A DNA stretch of 64,000 nucleotides from positions 124,001 through 188,000 of the forward strand of contig CANMIX010000003.1 in the NCBI GenBank assembly GCA_947497985.1. The letters are read 5' to 3'. The stretch is from an uncultured Paracoccaceae bacterium (GTDB taxonomy: Bacteria; Pseudomonadota; Alphaproteobacteria; Rhodobacterales; Rhodobacteraceae). Below, in pieces: positions 33,373 to 42,646 of this stretch; the first letter of the stretch is position 1, and each line of letters opens with the position of its first letter. A program made the translations under genes and the position numbers. The notes beneath the pieces were generated by a model. It did not search any database and had not been told where the DNA came from. It was given only the letters and a program-made list of their open reading frames with translations.

Positions 33373-35375
33373 TCCTGCCCAATGTCAGGGTCGCGGCTAA
33401 CGGTGTCGCTAAAGACACGCTCGAACACGCAGTCCTCGCCCTCATAGGCTTGCAAATGCGCGGTGACATGGAATGCGTGTTCATCGCAGTGCATCTTGGT
33501 GACCACACGGGTAGAGGCGGAAAAATCGCCGCGGGACATGGATCTGTCCCAGTGAAGTTCAGCCTGAGCCGCGGTGACATCGTCGTGCGCGATGGACCAG
33601 ACCTCTTTCATCTCACTTGCAACGCGCAGCCCATGGTCCAGAAACTCGATCTCACCATGATCGCCATAAATGGTCAGCTGATCCCTGCCGTGGTCGGTGG
33701 TAAGCGTCTTATGTTCGGACCCCACACGTACGGTCCGGGTGATCTCACGATCCGTGCCCGTGGGCGCGGCAAAATGACAGTCCGACCCTGCGCCCTGCGG
33801 CAAAACCGGAAGATCCAGCGCCCCATTGGACAAGGTGAGTGTCACAGCTCCGCGTTCCGGCCAGATGAACGGCCAGTAGGATGGGGAGACGGCCAAACGC
33901 AACCGGTGGTCGGCAGGCACCACATAGGCCGCTTGGTCGAGATCAATAGCCACATCATACATGCGACCCGGCTCCAACGGGCGATCCACGTCAAACCCGT
34001 CCCTGTAGCGCAGATTGAGCAAACCATAGGTAATCAGGGTCGAGGCACCATCCGGCGCGACATCGCACAGACGCACGGCGATTTGGCCAAACATTTGATC
34101 AGACGCCAGTGACAGGCGCAGGCGGGGCGCACCAAACACCGTCAGCGGCGTATCAAGCGGGGCCATTTCGAAACAGGCCGACAGTGCGTCATCTTCGCGT
34201 TGGTCGTCCGGCAACTCGCCGGGGCCAAACCCATAGGGGAAGTATTCGCCAAATGCGCGTCCACAGGTAGGGTCTGTCTCAACCGAGATGGGCGAGGTCA
34301 TCTGACTCTGTCCCAGCAGACCGTCGCCCAAAGTGAGGTTTGTGTTTTTGACTTCGGGCGCGGGCCATTTCGGCAAGGCCACCCAGCGTCCTGGGCGCGT
34401 CTCATAGCTGGATTTGGGTTCAATTCCATCCATGACATAGGCGCGATAATCGGGATCTGTGTCCGCTCCATTTGGCACAGCTTTGAGCCAATGATCCCAC
34501 CAGCGTAGCGCTTCGGCGACAAAATCAATGCGGGGGGCCGGCGCGGCGATATGCGGGTATTTGTGGTTCCATGGCCCCAGGATTGCCTTCACCGGGCCAG
34601 TCGTCTGGCCTTCCAACAATTTGGCGGGTGTATTGCGATAGCCGTCGTGCCAGCCACTAATGCTGAGAACAGGTGCTTTGATCCGGCTAAAATCCTCGCA
34701 GACAGATCCGTGTTCCCAATAGGCATCGCGTGCGGAATGCGACAGCCAATCGCTGATCACAAAAGGCGTGTTTTCCAACCGATCCGACCATATGTCACGC
34801 CATGCCTCGCCCACGATGGCAGGATCCGGTGGCATGGAGAACCAGGACAGAACCGTTGCAGCCCAGCCGATGTTTTCGGTCAGTTGGCACCCGCCCTTAT
34901 AGTGGATGTCATCGGCGTAGCGATCGACGCTGGAACAGACCGTCACCACGGCTTTTAACGCTTTTGGTTGTCGTGCCGCGACCTGCAGACCGTTAAAGCC
35001 CCCCCAGGAAATGCCCATGATGCCAACCGCATCGGAGCACCAAGCCTGCGCGGCGATCCAGGCAATAGTGTCCTCGATATCGCAGAGCTCTTGTTCCGAA
35101 TATTCGTCGTCAAACAACCCCTCAGACTCACCTGTTCCTCGCAGATCGACCCGCACACAGACATAGCCATGTTTGACAAATTGCGCATGGGTGGTCTCAT
35201 CGCGGGCGGCAGTGCCATCGCGTTTGCGATAAGGCAGGATCTCGAGGATGGCAGGCAAGGGTGCGGTTTTGGCATCTTCCGGCATCCAGACACGCGCGGA
35301 CAAAGCAATGCCATCCCGCATTTCGATCCGAATATCGTCAAAAACCTCAAAGGTCTGATCGGTCTGTTGTGCCAT
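33369..35375 (-). CDS. CocE/NonD family hydrolase (X-Pro dipeptidyl-peptidase S15-like)
   Basis: Hydrolase of 668 residues. Alpha/beta-hydrolase domain about 20-330 with nucleophile Ser in GIMGISWGGFNGLQ and the EILPYRKRDGTAARD start pattern; His likely in GPWNHKYP; the C-terminal 300 residues are the jelly-roll domain of the family (LRLSLASDQMFGQIAVRLCDV; PADHRLRLAVSPSYWPFIWP). Members cleave esters or amides; cocaine esterase and glutaryl-7-ACA acylase are examples. The ATG at 35375 has GAGGGA upstream and starts the fold; the ATG at 35510 would add 45 residues without similarity. Substrate unknown. Confidence 0.87.
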   Translation of the reverse strand: MAQQTDQTFEVFDDIRIEMRDGIALSARVWMPEDAKTAPLPAILEILPYRKRDGTAARDETTHAQFVKHGYVCVRVDLRGTGESEGLFDDEYSEQELCDIEDTIAWIAAQAWCSDAVGIMGISWGGFNGLQVAARQPKALKAVVTVCSSVDRYADDIHYKGGCQLTENIGWAATVLSWFSMPPDPAIVGEAWRDIWSDRLENTPFVISDWLSHSARDAYWEHGSVCEDFSRIKAPVLSISGWHDGYRNTPAKLLEGQTTGPVKAILGPWNHKYPHIAAPAPRIDFVAEALRWWDHWLKAVPNGADTDPDYRAYVMDGIEPKSSYETRPGRWVALPKWPAPEVKNTNLTLGDGLLGQSQMTSPISVETDPTCGRAFGEYFPYGFGPGELPDDQREDDALSACFEMAPLDTPLTVFGAPRLRLSLASDQMFGQIAVRLCDVAPDGASTLITYGLLNLRYRDGFDVDRPLEPGRMYDVAIDLDQAAYVVPADHRLRLAVSPSYWPFIWPERGAVTLTLSNGALDLPVLPQGAGSDCHFAAPTGTDREITRTVRVGSEHKTLTTDHGRDQLTIYGDHGEIEFLDHGLRVASEMKEVWSIAHDDVTAAQAELHWDRSMSRGDFSASTRVVTKMHCDEHAFHVTAHLQAYEGEDCVFERVFSDTVSRDPDIGQD

Positions 35376-35792
35376 AGGTCCCTCAAACTCGGCCCCTGTG
35401 ATCGGGGACTGTAACTGGGTGCTACAATGGGGTCTTTTATGTGTCGAGCATTCTTCTATGGAGCCAACTCTTAGACCTTGTTGATTGGGTTCGTTCAAAA
35501 GGATCTGCATGAAAACAGGTCACTTTTGCGGACAGGCCCCGATGCAGAACACCGGATCTGGCTCAATCAAGACGCGGCGGCTGTTGCGGGCGCAATTGGT
35601 CGAATTCTACGCCATAAACCCAGGCCTCACCCATACTCTCCGGTATTTGCACAGGGCTGTGCAGAAAAAGAAGCGATGCCCGACAAAAGCTGTGTCACGC
35701 TAAGGGGGAGAGCCGAACGCGCCAACAGACGTTCGCCTTTAACAAAAACCGCAAACAAAAATAAAACAGCTTTTCCAACAGGAGGTCCTGAA
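35376..35792. other. Intergenic region between hydrolase and symporter genes
   Basis: This stretch of 417 bp separates divergent genes and must contain their promoters. It holds a perfect 7-bp inverted repeat TGCACAG-GG-CTGTGCA at 35648-35663, a candidate regulator site. Short ORFs in it have no ribosome binding site or recognisable similarity, so I see no gene. Confidence 0.5.
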
Positions 35793-36140
35793 ATGACGAC
35801 CATGTCACTTGCGACACCCACAAACGATCAATCCGTGCCGAGCACCGACAGCGCTTATGGCCCCGCGCTGGGGATTTTTCCACGCACTGCGATGGGGAGA
35901 TTCTTTTTTCTCTGGGGCACTTTGAATGTGATCTTGGCACTTTTGCCGGTCTACAATATCCTGGGCAACAGCGCGGAGGTCGGATTTATGAATATGCCGA
36001 TCACCGTGATTTACTGCTACGCGGTGTTTTCACTCAACTGCATTTTGGGAGTGGCCTACTACTTGACCCGCGGCAGCGCATGGGTGGCGATGTGTGGTGA
36101 GTTTGCTCAAAAAGACACCGCAAAAGGAGAGGCGCAATGA
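35793..36140 (+). CDS. Small membrane subunit upstream of a sodium:solute symporter
   Basis: Protein of 115 residues with two transmembrane segments (about 35-60 and 70-95; NVILALLPVYNILG and MPITVIYCYAVFSLNCILGVAYYL). GGAGG stands at 35781-35785, 7 bases before the ATG. The stop overlaps the symporter start as ATGA. Small two-helix proteins of the DUF3311/DUF485/DUF4212 kind accompany several SSS permeases; this one has the same layout, though I cannot assign it to a named family. Confidence 0.75.
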   Translation: MTTMSLATPTNDQSVPSTDSAYGPALGIFPRTAMGRFFFLWGTLNVILALLPVYNILGNSAEVGFMNMPITVIYCYAVFSLNCILGVAYYLTRGSAWVAMCGEFAQKDTAKGEAQ

Positions 36141-37654
36141 TCACGGCCCTCACACTGTTGGGCATTGGGCTGTATCTGGCACTGATGTTCTATATCGCCT
36201 ACCGCGCGTATCAGATGAACAAACACGACGACCCGGAAGATTGGTTCCTGATGGGGCGCAGCGCCAATACTGCGATGCTCGTTGGCACAATGTTTGCCAC
36301 GTGGTTCTCCACCTTTGCCTTCCTCGGCGGGCCGGGCTTCTTTTACAAGAATGGGGTCAACTGGTTGCTGTTTGGCTTCTTCAATGCGATGGGGCCGATC
36401 TTGGTGATGGTCATCGGGCCGCGCATCTGGGCCTTGGGAAAGAAGTTCGATTTCATCACCCCGGCGGATCTTTTGTCGGCGTATTACAACAACAGCCGAC
36501 GCATCCGCGTGCTGACAGGATTGATCTGTATTGCAGTCCTGTTCCCTTATTCGGCCATCCAAATCACCGGTATCGCCACCGCACTCAACTCCATCTCCGG
36601 CGGGCTGATTGCCTTTAATGTGGGCGTTCTTTTGATCGCTGTCTGTGTCGGTGTCTATTCCTTTGTTGGTGGTAGCCGCGCGGTGGTTTGGACCGATGTC
36701 ATTCAGGGTTTTGCGTTTGCAGCTTTGCTCATTGTGACCATGCTGCTGGTTATTCGCTGGTCAGGTGGCTGGGAGCAGGGCTGGGCAGCGGCGACGCAGA
36801 CCAAACCAGAGCTTTTTGCCTTTGAAGGTGGCGCTGGGCGTTACATCACCGTGATGACACTGTTCACCTTTGGCTGGATCCTGACGCCGCATCTGTGGCA
36901 GCGCCTTTACATGGCCGACAGCCCGCAGACCCTGGTCAAAGGCGCGGCGATCACCTCGTTCTTGGCGCTATTTGTTGTCACCTTTACCGGTGCAGTTATC
37001 GGGATGATGGCGTTGGGTATGGATTTCGCTCTCCCCGAGGGGATTACATCTGACGCTTTGGTGCCTGAGCTCTATGCGCAGTTCTTGCCTGCCATGGGGG
37101 CCGTTTTGGTCATCGCGGTTTTTGCAGCAGGCATGTCGACCCTGGACAGCCAGTTGATTTCGGCCACGTCGAGCTTCATTCAGGACCTTTTGCCCAGTGT
37201 TGCATCGGTCGAACCTCGCAGAGCAATGCAGTTGGCCCGCGTGTTCGAAATCGCCTTTGTTCTGGCGCTCGTGGCCTTTGCATTCTCACCTTCTGGGCGC
37301 CAGTTGATCGCGCCCTTGGCATCGATCGGGGTTGGGATGGCATTGACCCTGCTGCTGCCGCTCTTGGGCGCTCTGTTCTGGGCGCGTGCGTCCGAGCCTG
37401 CGGTGTTCTGGGCGATGTTGCTCAGCTGGGGCGTCATGATTGCGATGCAGTTTAACGTTCTGCCTAATCCAGGCATTGTGGGTCCGCCTCTGTGGGGGTT
37501 GTTGGTCAGCGCCATCGCCTTCTTTGGGATCTCTCTGGCAAAAGACGATCCGGTCGACGTCGAACGTCGCAAAGCCTTCCAGGATGACATGGCACCGCAG
37601 TTCCCTGAGACAGCCGAGGCGCAAGAACAGGCCGCGCAGGCCGCCACCGCATAA
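36137..37654 (+). CDS. Sodium:solute symporter family (SSS) permease
   Basis: Membrane protein of 505 residues with about 13 helices. SSS features: YIAYRAYQMNKHDDPEDWFLMGRSAN at the start, TWFSTFAFLGGPGFFYKNG in helix 2, GGSRAVVWTDVIQGF (the SSS signature region) and FAAGMSTLDSQLISATSSF in helix 8, where the small hydroxyl residues bind Na+. The C-terminal tail is rich in Ala/Gln. Translationally coupled with the small subunit upstream. A LysR gene and a nitrilase follow, and a CocE hydrolase is divergent, so it may import their substrate. Substrate unknown. Confidence 0.9.
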   Translation: MITALTLLGIGLYLALMFYIAYRAYQMNKHDDPEDWFLMGRSANTAMLVGTMFATWFSTFAFLGGPGFFYKNGVNWLLFGFFNAMGPILVMVIGPRIWALGKKFDFITPADLLSAYYNNSRRIRVLTGLICIAVLFPYSAIQITGIATALNSISGGLIAFNVGVLLIAVCVGVYSFVGGSRAVVWTDVIQGFAFAALLIVTMLLVIRWSGGWEQGWAAATQTKPELFAFEGGAGRYITVMTLFTFGWILTPHLWQRLYMADSPQTLVKGAAITSFLALFVVTFTGAVIGMMALGMDFALPEGITSDALVPELYAQFLPAMGAVLVIAVFAAGMSTLDSQLISATSSFIQDLLPSVASVEPRRAMQLARVFEIAFVLALVAFAFSPSGRQLIAPLASIGVGMALTLLLPLLGALFWARASEPAVFWAMLLSWGVMIAMQFNVLPNPGIVGPPLWGLLVSAIAFFGISLAKDDPVDVERRKAFQDDMAPQFPETAEAQEQAAQAATA

Positions 37655-37687
37655 GCCGAGACCCGGTCATTCGCATGAAAAAGTAGC

Positions 37688-37711
37688 GCCCCGCAGAGCT
37701 CTCTGCGGGGC
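37688..37711 (+). terminator. Hairpin after the symporter gene
   Basis: GCCCCGCAGAG pairs with CTCTGCGGGGC style arms (37688-37711), a strong GC-rich stem 34 bases after the stop. No T-run follows, so it may stop transcription weakly or stabilise the 3' end. Confidence 0.5.
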
Positions 37712-37793
37712 GAGTCCTGTTTAAAGGTCCGCGCGCCTTGTGCCGGTTTTGCTTTCCCGTCTTAGATGAAGCCTAGGACATAAGAGGCAGCAG

Positions 37794-38762
37794 ATGGCTG
37801 AACCAGCTGACCCACTTGCAAAATTGGATTGGGATGATCTCAAAGTATTTTTGACATCTGTACGGTGTCAAAGCGTCTCTGCTGCGTCCAAGGACCTCTG
37901 TATCAGCCATTCTACCGTATCGCGCCGCCTGTCTCGGCTAGAATATACGCTTGGGACCGCATTGTTTGAGCGAAATCGCGATGGATTGGTGTTGACCACA
38001 TTTGGCCGCACGGTGTTGCGCCGGGCCGAGGAAGTTGTGTCTGGGATCAACAACCTGCGCAGCGACCTAATCGGCGACGGGGACACCAGCGGTGTTATAC
38101 GCTTTGCGACAATGGAAGGCATTGCTTCGCTGTATCTGTCGTCGCGACTGGCGGATTTCCAGGCGAGCTATCCCGGCATTCGGCTGGAATTGCTGACAAC
38201 CTCGCGTCAGGTGCACATAAGTCACCGCGAAGCGGATATGTTCCTCAGTTTCTTCCGACCGCAGGGCGACAAAATGGCGACCCAGAAAATCGGTGCCTTT
38301 GGCATCGGCCTGTATGCGTCACCGCAATACATCGAAACCCATGGAATGCCGCAGTCGGTGGATGACCTCAAAGATCATTCCTATGTGGGATATCTCGACC
38401 AATTTGTTGAGCTGGACGCCGTGCGCTGGTTAGAGGAACTGGTCAATACGCCGCGCGTTGTGTTCTGGAGCAATAGTATGATTGCACAGCGTGCCGCGGC
38501 ACGTGGCGGTTTGGGCATCGTCGCACTGCCGCATTTTGCCTTGGCCGACCAAGAGGTCCTGGTTCCGATCTTGCCTGAGTTGAAGGCCAAGCGAAACTTG
38601 TGGATGACCGTGCATCAGGACCTGCGTCATTCACGCCATATCGTTGCATTGCGCAGCTATTTTGCCCGTCTTTTTGAGGAAGACGCGGCCTATCTTATGG
38701 GGCCACGGCGCGACGTTGCACAGTCCTCAAAAACGGCGGCAACCGAGACCCAGCCCGCGTGA
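37794..38762 (+). CDS. LysR-family regulator upstream of the nitrilase gene
   Basis: LTTR of 322 residues. HTH: DWDDLKVFLTSVRCQSVSAASKDLCISHSTVSRRLSRLE, the form seen in LTTRs that begin with a short acidic/proline lead. Effector domain from about 95 (SGVIRFATMEGIASLYLSSRLADF). A plausible AGAGG lies before the ATG. Same strand as the nitrilase, which starts 98 bp downstream, and it may regulate that gene or the symporter. Confidence 0.87.
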   Translation: MAEPADPLAKLDWDDLKVFLTSVRCQSVSAASKDLCISHSTVSRRLSRLEYTLGTALFERNRDGLVLTTFGRTVLRRAEEVVSGINNLRSDLIGDGDTSGVIRFATMEGIASLYLSSRLADFQASYPGIRLELLTTSRQVHISHREADMFLSFFRPQGDKMATQKIGAFGIGLYASPQYIETHGMPQSVDDLKDHSYVGYLDQFVELDAVRWLEELVNTPRVVFWSNSMIAQRAAARGGLGIVALPHFALADQEVLVPILPELKAKRNLWMTVHQDLRHSRHIVALRSYFARLFEEDAAYLMGPRRDVAQSSKTAATETQPA

Positions 38763-38860
38763 TCTTTGGCCGATGATTTCGGCACGGCGGCGTCCACAAA
38801 TGAACATTGGGTTCTCTTTTTCTTTCGCGGACAGTTGGCGCAAAGAACGGAGACACCCGA

Positions 38861-39904
38861 ATGTTTGACACTCACCGGTTTAAAGCCGCTGCGGCCCATA
38901 TCGCACCCGTATATCTGGACCCGCGCGCCAGCGTCGATAAAGCAATTTCCGCTATCGCCGAAGCGGCGCGTGCCGGCGCCAAGATCATTGCGTTCTCCGA
39001 AGCTTTTTTGCCGGGGTTCCCGATTTGGGCCGCCATTCACGCACCGATCAAGACACATGCGCATTTCGCTAAATATGTCGAAGCTTCGGTCTATGCGGAT
39101 GGGCCAGAAGTCGGGCTTATTCGCCGGGCGGCCGCGCAGCACCAGATTATGGTCTCGCTTGGCATTTCCGAACGCAACCCTGCCTCGGTTGGCAGCCTGT
39201 GGAACAGCAACCTGTTGATCGATGAAACAGGGCAGGTGATCAATCATCACCGCAAGCTCGTGCCGACCTTCTTTGAAAAGATCGTGTGGAGCGGTGGCGA
39301 TGGCGCGGGTCTATCGGTCAAACCCACCGCGATCGGGCGTGTGGGCGCCTTGATCTGCGGTGAAAACACCAATCCTCTGTCGCGCTACAGCCTGATCGCC
39401 CAAGGGGAGCAGGTGCATATCTCAACCTATCCGCCCATCTGGCCGACGCGCCCGCCACAAGAACAGGGCAATTATGACAACCGCGCCGCCAATCATATCC
39501 GCGCTGCGGGGCATTGTTTTGAGGCCAAATGTTTTGGCATTGTCGTCGCCTGTCCCTTTGACGCGCAGGCAACGGCGCTTGTGGCGGACAATGATCCCGA
39601 TTTGATCGCGCTTTTGGATGCGTGCCCGCGTGCGCCAAGTTTCTTTGTCGCCCCGACGGGGCAAAAAATCGGCGATGAAATCCTGGAAGAGGGCATCGGT
39701 TATGCTGACATCGACCTCTCCCAATGTTTAGAACCCAAGCGATTTCATGATGTTGCGGCGGGATATAACCGGTTTGATGTATTCAATCTGCAGGTCACCC
39801 GTGGTCGTGATATTGCAATCAATTTTGCAGAACGTGCGCCTGTGACACCAGATGGTTCGCGTGATGCAGCGGACACTGAGCCCCACGCAGATCTTGTTTC
39901 ATGA
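38861..39904 (+). CDS. Nitrilase
   Basis: Carbon-nitrogen hydrolase of 347 residues that would convert a nitrile to acid plus ammonia. The catalytic triad is visible: Glu47 (FSEAFLPGFP), Lys132 (HHRKLVPT) and Cys166 (LICGENTNPL). The ICGENTNPL variant and length place it among true nitrilases rather than amidases or ureidopropionases. GGAGA precedes the ATG at 38861; the earlier in-frame ATG at 38807 is unlikely. Follows a LysR gene. Natural substrate, perhaps an algal nitrile, is unknown. Confidence 0.9.
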   Translation: MFDTHRFKAAAAHIAPVYLDPRASVDKAISAIAEAARAGAKIIAFSEAFLPGFPIWAAIHAPIKTHAHFAKYVEASVYADGPEVGLIRRAAAQHQIMVSLGISERNPASVGSLWNSNLLIDETGQVINHHRKLVPTFFEKIVWSGGDGAGLSVKPTAIGRVGALICGENTNPLSRYSLIAQGEQVHISTYPPIWPTRPPQEQGNYDNRAANHIRAAGHCFEAKCFGIVVACPFDAQATALVADNDPDLIALLDACPRAPSFFVAPTGQKIGDEILEEGIGYADIDLSQCLEPKRFHDVAAGYNRFDVFNLQVTRGRDIAINFAERAPVTPDGSRDAADTEPHADLVS

Positions 39905-40204
39905 GGCGTGATGATTCCGTTTTCGCCATGTGTTTCCATGGAGGATCGACCGTGTAATCTAGATCTGCACCAAGAGTTTGCGGGTGGAGGAAACGCCGCG
40001 GGACGGTGCGAGAAAACCGAGATTTGATTCGGTTTTTTCGCCATAGTCTGGCGCTGTCTTTGGTGCAGAAATTTCTGAAAAATGTGTCCAAATGGCTCTA
40101 AAGGCGACAAAATGCCGGTTTGAAAATTTTGCTATGCGGTCATGTAAGATACTAGTATGCTAGAATGTCATAAGCGATAGTTTTCACGTTACGGGGAGGT
40201 TACG
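39905..40204. other. Intergenic region before the alginate lyase gene
   Basis: A 300-bp non-coding stretch. It contains a perfect 10-bp palindrome ATACTAGTAT (40149-40158) about 45 bp before the lyase start, inside AT-rich sequence, a plausible operator for a GntR- or LacI-type regulator. GGGGAGG at about 40193 is the ribosome binding site for the GTG at 40205. No gene seen. Confidence 0.5.
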
Positions 40205-42475
40205 GTGAACAAAGTTTTCGTTTCGACAGTCTGCATAGGTGCGGTATCGGTATTGGGAGGGCAGGCATCCGCAAATGAGGCATGCGATGCAACCGGACAG
40301 CTGACGATCATTTCGGCGACTGACGATGGTCAATATGACGACACACGCGGTCCAGAAAATTCAATTGATGGGGTCATTGATCCAGAATCGCGCTGGTCCA
40401 ATGAATCGATGGGCACGCCAAAACATCTGACGCTGGATTTAGGGGCCACGCAGACGCTCAAATCTCTGGGTGTTGCCTGGTACAAAGGGGATAGCCGCAA
40501 GTCCGCCTACGCGATCCAGGCCTCAACCGATGGTACGAACTTTGAAACAATTGTGCCTGAACGCAATTCGACTGGTGCAACGCTCGAGCTTGAGCCGATC
40601 GAATTTGACGATCTTCAGGCCCGCTATGTCCGGATTGAAGGCAACGGTAATGACAGCAACAGCTGGAACAGCGTTGTCGAAGTTGTGGCCTATGGCTGTG
40701 GCACCCCGGTAGAAAAGCCTGCCGAACCCGTTCTGACTGAACGGCTGGGCACAGGCTTGTTCAACTTGCACACCGATCGCCCCCCAAGCGAGAATTTCGA
40801 CTTGGCAGGCTGGTACATCACCACCCCTGCTGATGACGATGGCGATGGTCGGGCCGACAGTGTCTATGAGAACGAACTGATCGCAGGCTGGACCGATCCG
40901 CGATATTTCTACACCGACCCTGCCACCGGTGGCATGGTGTTTCGTTCTACACCGGCCGGGGCCAGAACCTCTGCCAATACAAAATATACCCGTACCGAAT
41001 TGCGGGGTATGTTGCGCCGTGGGGACTACTCCATCCAAACACGTGTTGAGGGTGGCTATCCAAACAAAAACAACTGGGTCTTCTCATCAGCACCCGCAAG
41101 CGCGCAACAATCTTCAGCCGGGGTTGATGGCGTCCTCAAGGCGACATTGGCCGTCAATCAAGTCACCCGCCAAGGCAAGGGTGGTCAGGTCGGTCGGGTG
41201 ATCATCGGGCAAATCCACGCCAAAGATGACGAACCTATCCGTCTTTACTACCGCAAACTGCCCAAGAACAAATATGGGTCGATCTACTACGCTCATGAGC
41301 CTGCGACAGGCAAAGAGCAGTGGATCGAAGTCATCGGCAGCCGCACCGATCGGGCCGAGAACCCGGCCGATGGTATCGCTTTGGATGAGGTCTTCAGCTA
41401 CGAGATCGAAGTCAAAGGTGTGACCGAAGGCGACAAGGTCATCCCCATGTTGCACGTAAAGATCATCCGCGATGATGGCACCGAAGTTGTGGCAGAGCCG
41501 TTTGACATGCGCGACAGTGGTTTTAGCATTGAAGACGAGTTCATGTTCTTCAAAGCGGGCGCCTATTCGCAGAATAACACCAGCCCTGAGCCGGAAACGG
41601 ACTTTGACAAAGTCATCTTCTACAAGCTGGACTATTCCCACGACCCCGCGCCAGAAGGCGAAGGGATCGTTGCGACAGCACCTGCGCCTGCAAAAGCTGC
41701 AGTTCCAGCGGTAACTGGCATCGTTTTCGACGACAGTTTTGCCGATGGCACGCGCGATGATGGTGCAGATGCCAGCGATTCAAACTGGTGGACCACCACA
41801 ACCAGCTCTGCCATCGAAGTTGCTCCCGGTCACCTTGGTCTGGTCTCAGGCGGATCCGGTCGCGGCATTCGCACAACCTTTGAACCGCAGGCTCTGGCAG
41901 ATGGTCAATCGTTGCAGGCAACCTTTACGTTCACTACGCCGGAAACCATCGGTTCAGACCGGGACTCCGCGTTTCGCGTTGGTCTCTATGACACGTTGGG
42001 CCGGGCAAAGCTGAACGGGGATCTGTCGGCCTCATCCAAACAGCCAAACGTTCTGTATGACGGTCTTCCCGGTTACATGATCGACTTTGACGTCAATCTG
42101 AATGACGCGGCAGCGGCCGATATCAACGTCCGCAAGCACAAAGACGATACCCAAGGGCGTCTGCTTGGCACCACCAAAGGCTATGCCAATCTTGGCGCTG
42201 GCGGGGACGCGTATAAGATCGAAGCCAACACAACCTATACAGCGGTGCTCAAGCTCACCAAACTGGCTGAAGGTGTTGAAATCGCGGGAACCCTGCGCAG
42301 TGGCGACCAAGATCTGAGCCACTTTAGCACCCTTGATGCCGGTGGCGACGCTGACACCTTTGGGATGCTGGCCTTCCACGTCAACAGCAAGACGTTTGGC
42401 ACGTCCAAAAAGCCGGACACGCCGGACAATGGTATCGACTTTACTAATGTCCGTGTTGAGGTTCTGGCCGATTAA
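40205..42475 (+). CDS. Secreted alginate lyase, PL7 family, with flanking carbohydrate-binding-like domains
   Basis: Exported polysaccharide lyase of 756 residues, GTG start with a good ribosome binding site. A signal peptide ends near residue 23 (GGQASA). Residues about 25-165 resemble an F5/8 type C (CBM32-like) domain (RWSNESMGTPKHLTLDLGATQ; RYVRIEGNGND). Residues about 175-490 are the PL7 domain with Arg263/Arg267 (RTELR), Gln336 and His338 (GQIHA) and Tyr454 (FKAGAYSQN), the catalytic set of PL7 lyases. After an Ala/Pro linker (PAPAKAAVPAV) residues about 510-756 form a beta-rich domain I cannot name. Suggests growth on brown-algal alginate, although no other alginate genes are near. Confidence 0.88.
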   Translation: MNKVFVSTVCIGAVSVLGGQASANEACDATGQLTIISATDDGQYDDTRGPENSIDGVIDPESRWSNESMGTPKHLTLDLGATQTLKSLGVAWYKGDSRKSAYAIQASTDGTNFETIVPERNSTGATLELEPIEFDDLQARYVRIEGNGNDSNSWNSVVEVVAYGCGTPVEKPAEPVLTERLGTGLFNLHTDRPPSENFDLAGWYITTPADDDGDGRADSVYENELIAGWTDPRYFYTDPATGGMVFRSTPAGARTSANTKYTRTELRGMLRRGDYSIQTRVEGGYPNKNNWVFSSAPASAQQSSAGVDGVLKATLAVNQVTRQGKGGQVGRVIIGQIHAKDDEPIRLYYRKLPKNKYGSIYYAHEPATGKEQWIEVIGSRTDRAENPADGIALDEVFSYEIEVKGVTEGDKVIPMLHVKIIRDDGTEVVAEPFDMRDSGFSIEDEFMFFKAGAYSQNNTSPEPETDFDKVIFYKLDYSHDPAPEGEGIVATAPAPAKAAVPAVTGIVFDDSFADGTRDDGADASDSNWWTTTTSSAIEVAPGHLGLVSGGSGRGIRTTFEPQALADGQSLQATFTFTTPETIGSDRDSAFRVGLYDTLGRAKLNGDLSASSKQPNVLYDGLPGYMIDFDVNLNDAAAADINVRKHKDDTQGRLLGTTKGYANLGAGGDAYKIEANTTYTAVLKLTKLAEGVEIAGTLRSGDQDLSHFSTLDAGGDADTFGMLAFHVNSKTFGTSKKPDTPDNGIDFTNVRVEVLAD

Positions 42476-42482
42476 ACAATGC

Positions 42483-42510
42483 AGGAAGGCTCTGGAAACG
42501 GGGCCTTCCT
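42483..42510. terminator. Hairpin after the alginate lyase gene
   Basis: AGGAAGGC (42483-42490) pairs with GCCTTCCT (42503-42510). Starts 7 bases after the stop codon. No T-run, so a weak terminator or 3' stabiliser. Confidence 0.5.
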
Positions 42511-42646
42511 ACACATCGGGAAAGGACGAAATCCGCAGTCTTGTTTCGTCACAACTCAATTTAACACCGCGTTTTTTTACCACTCAAGATAGGGTTCACA
42601 CGGGAGTTATGCAGCGTTTGGTCGACGAAATAGGACTTACGGATAC

